64,000 bases of DNA from NCBI RefSeq assembly GCF_014647795.1, contig NZ_BMPW01000004.1, positions 186,001 to 250,000 on the forward strand, read 5' to 3'. Both the position numbers and the translations under genes were made by a program. The notes under the pieces were generated by a model, which saw only the letters and a program-made list of their open reading frames with translations, had not been told where the DNA came from and did no database searches. Below, piece after piece: positions 58,381 to 64,000 of this stretch (its first letter is position 1; every line of letters begins with the position of its first letter). The stretch comes from Actinoplanes campanulatus. Its GTDB lineage: Bacteria > Actinomycetota > Actinomycetes > Mycobacteriales > Micromonosporaceae.

Positions 58381-61300
58381 ATGTCTTCCCCCTTGATGCG
58401 GCGCCGGCTGCTGGCCGCCGTCGCCGCGGCCGGTCTGCTCAGCGGCGCAGCCGTCGCGGTGCAGGCCCCCGCCACCGCGGCCTCCCCCGGAACACCGACG
58501 AAGACCGAAACCACCACCGCCACCCACACGATCACCCTGATCACCGGTGACGTGGTCACCGTGCGAGGCTCCGAGACCGTCGACGTCGAACGGCCCGACG
58601 GCGCCCCCGGTGGCGTCCGGCTCCAGCGCAGCGGCGGCGACCTGTTCGTCCTGCCCGACGAGGTGCTGCCGCTGCTCAGCGCCGACCGGCTGGACCGCCG
58701 CCTGTTCAACGTCACCGACCTGCTCGAGATGGGGTACGACGACGCGAAGACCGGCGTCGTACCGGTGATCAGCACCGTGCCCGCCGGTGCGGCCCGCACC
58801 GCCGCACCGGCCGTCCCGCGCGGCGCGAAACTGGTCCGCGACCTGCGGACGGTGGGCGCCGCCGCGCTCACCGTGGACAAGAGCCAGACCCGCCCGTTCT
58901 GGACCGCCCTGGGCGAGAAGCCGGGCAAGCTCTGGCTGGACGGGAAGGTCACCGCCAACCTCGCGGACAGCGTCCCGCAGATCGGCGCGCCCGAGGCGTG
59001 GGCGGCCGGCTACGACGGCTCCGGCGTGAAGGTGGCGGTCCTCGACACCGGCATCGACGCCACCCACCCCGACCTCGTCGACCAGATCGACGACAAGGTC
59101 AGCTTCGTGCCCGATCAGGACACCTCCGACGTCAACGGCCACGGCACCCACGTCGCCTCGACGATCGTCGGCACCGGCGCCGCCTCCAGCGGTGTCAACA
59201 AGGGTGTCGCGCCCGGCGCGGACCTGATCGTCGGCAAGGTGCTCGACGACAGCGGCTCCGGACTCGACTCCTGGGTGCTCGCCGGCATGCAGTGGGCCGC
59301 CGAGTCCGGCGCCGACATCGTCAGCATGAGCCTCAGTGACCCGACGCTGTCGGACGGCACCGACCCGATGGCGGTCGCGGTCGACACCCTGTCCGCCAGG
59401 TACGGCACCCTGTTCGTGATCGCCTCCGGCAACAGCGGGCCGGAGACCATCGGCACCCCGAGTTCGGCGGCCAGCGCGCTCACCGTCGGCGCCGTCGACA
59501 AGCAGGACAACCTGGCGTACTTCTCCAGCACCGGCCCGCTGATCCGCAGCGGCGCCCTCAAGCCGGACATCACCGCGCCGGGCGTCGACATCAACGCGGC
59601 CCGGTCGCAGCAGATGACCAGTGGCAGCGGCCTGTACCGCAGCATCAGCGGCACCTCGATGGCCACCCCGCACGTCTCCGGCGCGGCCGCGATCCTGGCC
59701 CAGCGGCACCCCGGCTGGACCGGCCCGCAGCTCAAGGAGGCGCTGATGAGCAGCGCCAAGGCGCTGCCCGACTACACGCCGTACGAGGTCGGCACCGGCC
59801 GGGTCGACGTGGCCGCCGCCGTCGACGGGCAGGTCCGGGCGACCGGCTCGGTGTTCTTCGGCAACTTCGACTGGCCGCACGAGCCCACCGACGAGCCGGT
59901 CACCAAGCAGGTCACCTTCACCAACACCGGCACCACCGGCGTCACCCTGAACCTGGCCGCCACCGGTCCGTTCGAACTCGGCGGCACCTCTGTGACGGTG
60001 CCCGCGGGCGGCACCGCCACGGTTCCGGTCAGCGGCGACCCGACCAAGCCGGGCACCGGCCGCTACACCGGCTACCTGGTCGGCACCGATGCCGCCAGCG
60101 GCGCCGCCGTCACGCGTACCTCGCTGGGTTTGATCAAAGAGGACGAGCGCTATGACCTGAGCGTGAAGTTGATCGGCCGGGACGGCAGGCCCGCCACCGC
60201 GAACGTCGTGATCAAGCAGGAGGGCGAGTACTACCCGTACGTTCTCACCGTCACCGGCGAGCAGACACTGCGGATGCCGCCCGGCACCTACACGGTCGAG
60301 TCCTTCCTCGAAGGGCGGGGTGAGCGGGCCGACTCCCTCGGCTACGCCATCCTGGTCGACCCGGAGACCGTGCTCGACGGCAAGTCCGCCACGGTCGTGC
60401 TGGACGCGAGCAAGGCCCGCCTGCTCGACACCACCACGCCGCAGCGCACCGAGAACCGGCAGCGCAAGGTCGACTACACGGTCACCTACCCCAGCGGCGA
60501 CAGCTTCCGGGACGCCTTCCTGATCCCGACCCGGTTCGACGACGTCTACGTCTCGCCGACCGAGCAGGTCGAGGACGTGACGTTCACGATGGTCAACCGG
60601 TGGCGCAAGGGTGAGCCGCTGCTGACCGTCAGCGCGCTCGGCCTGCCGCCGCTGGACGTCACGGTCCAGCCCGGCAGCACCCTCGACGCGGGCCGCGACG
60701 TCCTGCCGCTGGTCTACGCGGGCACCGGCGCCCCCGGCGAATACCCGGACACCAAGGGCAAGGCGGTCGTGGTGACCCGCAGCGACGCGATCAGCGCCGT
60801 CGACCGGGCCGCCGCCGCGGTCGCCGCCGGAGCGAAACTGCTGCTGGTCGTCAACGACGGCGTGGGCACCCTCAACGAGGTGGTGGGGGACTCGCCGATC
60901 CCGGTCGCCACCGTGCACCGCGACGCCGGGGCACGTCTCATCGACCTGGCGAGGTCGGGCCGGCGGCACATCGCCGCCCACCAGGTGCCGTACGCCACCT
61001 ACCTCTACGACCTGACCCGCACCTACACCGGAAAGGTGCCGAACAGGCCGCTCACCTACCACCCGCGCGCCACCGACCTGGCCCGGATCGACGCCCGCTA
61101 CCTGAACCCGACCGAGCCGGTGGAGGGCAGCGGCGGCCGGTACGACGTGACGTTCCTCCCGGGCCTCGGTTTCCCGGAGCGGGAGTGGCACCCGTCCACC
61201 CGTACCGAATGGGTCACCCCCGGCCAGGACTGGGCCGAGGTCCATGCGCAGGGCACCTGGACCGTCTCGACCAACCGCCACGCCTACGCCAAGGGCGCCA

Positions 61301-62004
61301 CCCGCCTGGACTGGTTCGCCCCGGCGATCCGGCCCGCGTTCAGCCGCACGTTCGCGGTGCAGAACAGCCGCTACCAGGACTACATGACCATCAACGTGCA
61401 GGCGTGGACGCCGTCCGGGGACACCCTCGAATACGGCGGCAACCTGGAGTGGGGTTCGGTGCCCACCAACCTCAAGCTCTACCAGGGCGGCAAGCTGCTG
61501 CACGAGAACACGCTGTCGTCGTCGCTGCAGTGGAAGGAGGTGCCGTCCGGGACACTGCCGTACCACCTGGTTCTGGACGCGTCCCGCCCGGCCGAACAGT
61601 GGCGGCTCTCCACCCGCACCCACACCGAATGGGACTTCGTCTCCAGCTCCAACGACTCGGACAACTTCGAGCCGATGGCGCTGCTGCAGATGGAGTACCG
61701 CCTCGACACCGACCTGCACGGCGACCTCCGGGCCGGCGGCACCCAGAAGATCCGGGTGAAGCCGATCCCGCAGGCGGGTGGCGGCCCGGGCACCGGCACC
61801 GTCACCTCGGTGGGCCTGGAGGTGTCCTACGACGACGGCGCCACCTGGCAGAGGGCGGCGCTGCGTAAGGACGGCGGCTGGTGGGCCAGCACGCTGAAAC
61901 TGCCGAGGCGGCCCGGCGGCTTCCTCTCGGTGCGCGCCTCCGGGGCCACCGACGCCGGGTTCAGCATCAACCAGGAGATCATCCGGGCGTACGGCCTCCG
62001 ATGA
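58381..62004 (+). CDS. Secreted subtilisin-like serine protease (S8), large multidomain
   Basis: 1,207 residues. A signal peptide (MSSPLMRRRLLAAVAAAGLLSGAAVAVQAPATAA) and a propeptide of about 160 residues precede the S8 catalytic domain, which has Asp222 (VAVLDTGIDATHPDL), His254 (NGHGTHVAS), an Asn in ASGNSGPE and Ser426 (GTSMATPHVSGAAA). About 700 C-terminal residues follow, beginning with a beta-sandwich (VTKQVTFTNTGTTGVTLNLAATGPFEL). A PA-like insert appears around KAVVVTRSDAISAVDRAAAAVAAGAKLLLVVND, here after the catalytic domain. It is typical of actinomycete extracellular S8 proteases of about 1,100-1,250 residues. Confidence 0.93.
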   Translation: MSSPLMRRRLLAAVAAAGLLSGAAVAVQAPATAASPGTPTKTETTTATHTITLITGDVVTVRGSETVDVERPDGAPGGVRLQRSGGDLFVLPDEVLPLLSADRLDRRLFNVTDLLEMGYDDAKTGVVPVISTVPAGAARTAAPAVPRGAKLVRDLRTVGAAALTVDKSQTRPFWTALGEKPGKLWLDGKVTANLADSVPQIGAPEAWAAGYDGSGVKVAVLDTGIDATHPDLVDQIDDKVSFVPDQDTSDVNGHGTHVASTIVGTGAASSGVNKGVAPGADLIVGKVLDDSGSGLDSWVLAGMQWAAESGADIVSMSLSDPTLSDGTDPMAVAVDTLSARYGTLFVIASGNSGPETIGTPSSAASALTVGAVDKQDNLAYFSSTGPLIRSGALKPDITAPGVDINAARSQQMTSGSGLYRSISGTSMATPHVSGAAAILAQRHPGWTGPQLKEALMSSAKALPDYTPYEVGTGRVDVAAAVDGQVRATGSVFFGNFDWPHEPTDEPVTKQVTFTNTGTTGVTLNLAATGPFELGGTSVTVPAGGTATVPVSGDPTKPGTGRYTGYLVGTDAASGAAVTRTSLGLIKEDERYDLSVKLIGRDGRPATANVVIKQEGEYYPYVLTVTGEQTLRMPPGTYTVESFLEGRGERADSLGYAILVDPETVLDGKSATVVLDASKARLLDTTTPQRTENRQRKVDYTVTYPSGDSFRDAFLIPTRFDDVYVSPTEQVEDVTFTMVNRWRKGEPLLTVSALGLPPLDVTVQPGSTLDAGRDVLPLVYAGTGAPGEYPDTKGKAVVVTRSDAISAVDRAAAAVAAGAKLLLVVNDGVGTLNEVVGDSPIPVATVHRDAGARLIDLARSGRRHIAAHQVPYATYLYDLTRTYTGKVPNRPLTYHPRATDLARIDARYLNPTEPVEGSGGRYDVTFLPGLGFPEREWHPSTRTEWVTPGQDWAEVHAQGTWTVSTNRHAYAKGATRLDWFAPAIRPAFSRTFAVQNSRYQDYMTINVQAWTPSGDTLEYGGNLEWGSVPTNLKLYQGGKLLHENTLSSSLQWKEVPSGTLPYHLVLDASRPAEQWRLSTRTHTEWDFVSSSNDSDNFEPMALLQMEYRLDTDLHGDLRAGGTQKIRVKPIPQAGGGPGTGTVTSVGLEVSYDDGATWQRAALRKDGGWWASTLKLPRRPGGFLSVRASGATDAGFSINQEIIRAYGLR

Positions 62005-62053
62005 TCCCACTCGCGGGGCCCTGGGACGGCGACGTCCCGGGGCCCGGCATATC

Positions 62054-62077
62054 CTCTCCGCACCCCCGGGTGGAGAG
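62054..62077 (+). promoter_or_regulatory. Hairpin between protease and regulator genes
   Basis: CTCTCC (62054-62059) with GGAGAG (62072-62077) and inner ACCC with GGGT make a stem with a 2-base bulge. It lies 50 bp after the protease stop, and its 3' arm overlaps the first part of the regulator's ribosome site (GAGGAG, 62075-62080). It could be a terminator or a translation control element. Confidence 0.4.
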
Positions 62078-62090
62078 GAGACGGCCACCG

Positions 62091-63053
62091 ATGCTCGCCG
62101 CTCTGGGCCTGAGCCCCGACCACGAGTCGGTCTACAGTGTCCTCGCCGGTCGCGCCCAGGCCGACCTGGCCGAGCTCACCGTCGCACTGCAACTCCCGGT
62201 CGAGGTGATCGACGACGCGCTGTGCCGGCTGACGGCGTGCGGGCTGGTCAAGTCCACACCCGACGGCGTCTTCGCGGCGGCGCCCCCGGCAGTCGCGCTG
62301 GGCGCCATGATCAGCGAACGGCGGGCCGAGCTGCGCAACGCCGAACTGGCCCTGGTCACCCTCGCCGAGGAACACCGCAAGGCGATGGCCGGCCGCACCA
62401 TCAGCGAGCTGATCGAGGTGGTCACCGGGGTCGAGGCGATCCGGCACCGGTTCGCGCAGGTGCAGCACGCCGCCCGGCGACAGGTCCGGAACTTCGTCAC
62501 CACCCCGTTCGTGGCCGTGCCGCCCGGCGCCAACCCGGTCGAGTCGCAGATGGTGGCCCAGGGGGTGCGCTACCGGGTCGTCATCGACCAGCCGGCACTG
62601 GCGGCCCCCGGCATGGTCGCCGAGACGACGGAGTCGCTGCGCCAGGGCGTCGAGATCCGGGTGACCGAGTCCCTGCCGATCAAACTGATCCTCGCCGACG
62701 ACGAGCTGGCCCTGGTGCCGCTGACGGTCGCCGCCGGTGAGGAGCCGGGCGCCGTCCTGCTGCACCGGTCCGGCCTGCTCACCGCCATGGACGCGCTCTT
62801 CGAGACGGTGTGGGGCCACGCCCACCCGCTGGATCTGGCGGGCCTCGGCGAGCCGGCCGCGGACGTCATCACGGCACTGGACCGGACCATCCTGGCGCTG
62901 CTGCTCGCCGGGCTCACCGACCAGGCCGTCGCCACCCAGCTCGACCTCTCGCTACGCACCCTGCAACGGCGCCTGCGGCACCTGATGGACCTGGCCGGCG
63001 TCCAGACCCGCATGCAACTCGGGTGGTACGCGGCCCGCCACGACTGGACCTGA
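62091..63053 (+). CDS. TrmB/LuxR-like transcriptional regulator
   Basis: 320 residues. The N-terminal 60 residues form a winged helix of the TrmB type (LGLSPDHESVYSVLAGRAQADLAELTVALQLPVEVIDDALCRLTACGLVKSTPDG). The C-terminal 65 residues are a LuxR-type helix-turn-helix (LTDQAVATQLDLSLRTLQRRLRHLMDLAGVQTRMQLGWYAA). The middle may bind a ligand. The GAGGAG site supports ATG 62091; an ATGA overlap with the protease stop at 62001 offers a longer alternative. This two-HTH layout is common near secreted proteases and biosynthetic genes in actinomycetes. Target unknown; the protease upstream is a candidate. Confidence 0.82.
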   Translation: MLAALGLSPDHESVYSVLAGRAQADLAELTVALQLPVEVIDDALCRLTACGLVKSTPDGVFAAAPPAVALGAMISERRAELRNAELALVTLAEEHRKAMAGRTISELIEVVTGVEAIRHRFAQVQHAARRQVRNFVTTPFVAVPPGANPVESQMVAQGVRYRVVIDQPALAAPGMVAETTESLRQGVEIRVTESLPIKLILADDELALVPLTVAAGEEPGAVLLHRSGLLTAMDALFETVWGHAHPLDLAGLGEPAADVITALDRTILALLLAGLTDQAVATQLDLSLRTLQRRLRHLMDLAGVQTRMQLGWYAARHDWT

Positions 63054-63199
63054 CGGCGGCGCCCTTCATCGCGACTGCCGGTTGAACAGTGTCGCGATTC
63101 GGTGCTGCCAGGCCGGCATGAACCGGGGAGGGCGGGTGGGTGCGTGGTTCCACCGGTGGTTGAGCGAGAGGTGCGGGGTGGCGCCGGGTCGCCGGTCGG

Positions 63200-63642
63200 C
63201 GTGCGCGGGAACTCCGGTCACCGCCCGAGCCGGATCAGCACTGGCGGGGCTGGTTGAGCGGCCTGGCCGAGCGGCTGCGCCGAGCGCTGCTCGCCCATCC
63301 GGACGGCGCCCGGGTGGTCTCCGCCGCCCAGCTCTCCCGCGCCATGGCGGCGATCTCCGAACTGGCCATGAGCACTCTCGTGGCCCGCGGCGTGTCGCTG
63401 CATCAGGATCGCGTGATCGTCCTGACCGTCGAGCGCTTCACGGTCGGCCATGTCCTCGAGGAGCAGGCCCCCGCCCAGCCCCCGAGGCGCTGAAAGGCTT
63501 CGACATGGACACGTTCACGCGGCGGCACCCGACCGTGGTCGCCGCGATCGACGAGTACTTCCAGCCCGGCCGCACCGTGGACGACCTGTTCCGTGACTGC
63601 CTGGAGGTGGTCATCGAGGGCGCCGCGGTCAAGGTCACCTGA
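63200..63642 (+). pseudogene. TetR-family regulator remnant, N-terminus lost and frameshifted
   Basis: One frame reads HWRGWLSGLAERLRRALLAHPDGARVVSAAQLSRAM to VERFTVGHVLEEQAPA, the TetR C-terminal (tetracycline-repressor-like) domain. It ends at a TGA at 63493. The continuation EALKGFDMDTFTRRHPTVVAAIDEYFQPGRTVDDLFRDCLEVVIEGA is in the next frame, to 63642. A one-base change in the C-run near 63476-63486 would join them. No helix-turn-helix is found upstream in any frame, so the gene is broken at both ends. Confidence 0.75.
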
Positions 63643-63670
63643 CGGGACGGGCTTCCTATAAGGTACAAAA

Positions 63671-64000
63671 GTGGTATATCTGCTGGCTGTCGGTCTGGCC
63701 GCGATGGTGACGACCGGGCAGCCGCCGTCGAGCGATCTGAACGCGCTGGTCAACCTCTCGGCCGAGCGCCTGCTGCTGGCCGACCGGGTCGCCGCCGCCA
63801 AGTTCGGCACGGACCAGCCGATCGAGGATCCGGTCCGCGAACGGCAGGTCCTCGATCGGGCCGCCGCGATGGCCGCCGAGGCCGGGCTGGACGCTACCGA
63901 GACGGTCGCCTTCTTCCGGGCGCAGATCGAGGCGAGCAAAGCGGTGCAGCGCGGCCTGTTCGACCGGTGGGCCCGGCACCCGGAGCGGGCCCCGAAGCAT
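63671..64000 (+). CDS. Gamma-class (secreted AroQ) chorismate mutase, 3' end outside window
   Basis: The frame is open to the end of the window (110 codons). A short hydrophobic N-terminus (VVYLLAVGLAAMVTTGQPPSS) could be a signal peptide. It is followed by LNALVNLSAERLLLADRVAAAKFGTDQPIEDPVRERQVLDRAAAMAAEAGLD and FFRAQIEASKAVQRGLFDRW, the helical core of gamma AroQ chorismate mutases, including the Arg, Lys and Glu/Gln-bearing helices. It would convert chorismate to prephenate, possibly outside the cytoplasm. The GTG at 63671 is the likely start, with AAGG about 7 bases upstream and TATAAG overlapping it. Confidence 0.85.
   Translation, partial: MVYLLAVGLAAMVTTGQPPSSDLNALVNLSAERLLLADRVAAAKFGTDQPIEDPVRERQVLDRAAAMAAEAGLDATETVAFFRAQIEASKAVQRGLFDRWARHPERAPKH

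Noticed and set aside
58168-62088. 1,306-codon open frame on the minus strand
   Set aside because: Antisense shadow of the S8 protease, which has signal peptide, catalytic triad and normal codon use.
1-64000. tRNA, rRNA, IS or prophage genes
   Set aside because: No cloverleaf-like segment, rRNA motif, transposase, integrase or phage structural gene was recognised by eye; a tRNA scan would be needed to exclude a divergent tRNA.

Overview
The window is very GC-rich, with strong third-position GC bias, many GTG and TTG starts and long antisense shadow frames. It carries NarL-type two-component systems, SigE-family sigma factors, SUKH/YrhB-type proteins, a eukaryotic-type single-chain acyl-CoA carboxylase and a Tat-exported family PL26-like lyase. 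This points to a soil actinomycete, most likely Micromonosporaceae (Actinoplanes-like). That assignment is inferred from gene content and style. No rRNA or tRNA gene, CRISPR array, intact IS element or phage gene was seen.

Layout. 1-4.6 kb: the end of a truncated short-chain dehydrogenase, then a three-gene monosaccharide ABC operon on the minus strand (ATPase, permease, ChvE-like lipoprotein). 4.7-13.3 kb: a large TPR protein that stops where a CHAT domain would be expected, divergent MFS and APC transporters around a perfect palindrome, a histidine kinase/response regulator pair, an exported pectinacetylesterase-like protein with an altered nucleophile elbow, and a small membrane protein. 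13.5-17.2 kb: an McrBC-type restriction pair. 17.2-21.9 kb: an SDR-TetR operon with an inverted-repeat operator, a vanadium-haloperoxidase/PAP2-like secreted enzyme, an MFS remnant and small conserved genes. 22.2-29.4 kb: an EamA exporter/LysR pair, an XRE regulator with an RsbW-like ATP-binding protein, a phosphotransferase, an ECF sigma factor with a membrane partner, and an MFS exporter behind a leader-peptide attenuator.

30.3-37.4 kb is a pectin (rhamnogalacturonan I) utilisation locus: a binding protein, two permeases and a PL26-like exolyase in one translationally coupled operon, divergent from a secreted beta-helix protein, with two LacI-type operators between them. 37.4-40.7 kb holds the most interesting locus: a two-TM small protein and a STAND-type NTPase, overlapping by 11 bp and sharing a nearly identical RHIM-like motif. 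It is a candidate amyloid-signalling conflict system.

40.7-48.7 kb: an alpha/beta hydrolase, an SDR, a YrhB/degenerate-deaminase/SUKH-3 fusion, an MFS protein with a 42-bp minisatellite in its central loop, a DUF1023-like hydrolase and a second two-component pair. 48.7-54.1 kb is a 1,806-residue acyl-CoA carboxylase with a 21-bp near-palindrome upstream. 54.6-57.5 kb is a repeat-rich, decayed stretch with a hydrolase remnant, a membrane protein that reads into it, and a LysR regulator. 57.5-64 kb: an alpha/beta hydrolase, a large subtilisin-like protease, a TrmB/LuxR-like regulator, a TetR pseudogene and the start of a gamma-class chorismate mutase.

Two imperfect dispersed repeat families (about 150-280 bp and about 125 bp) occupy the long intergenic stretches at 29.5, 43.7, 54.6 and 56.7-57.2 kb. 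They explain most of the spurious frames there.
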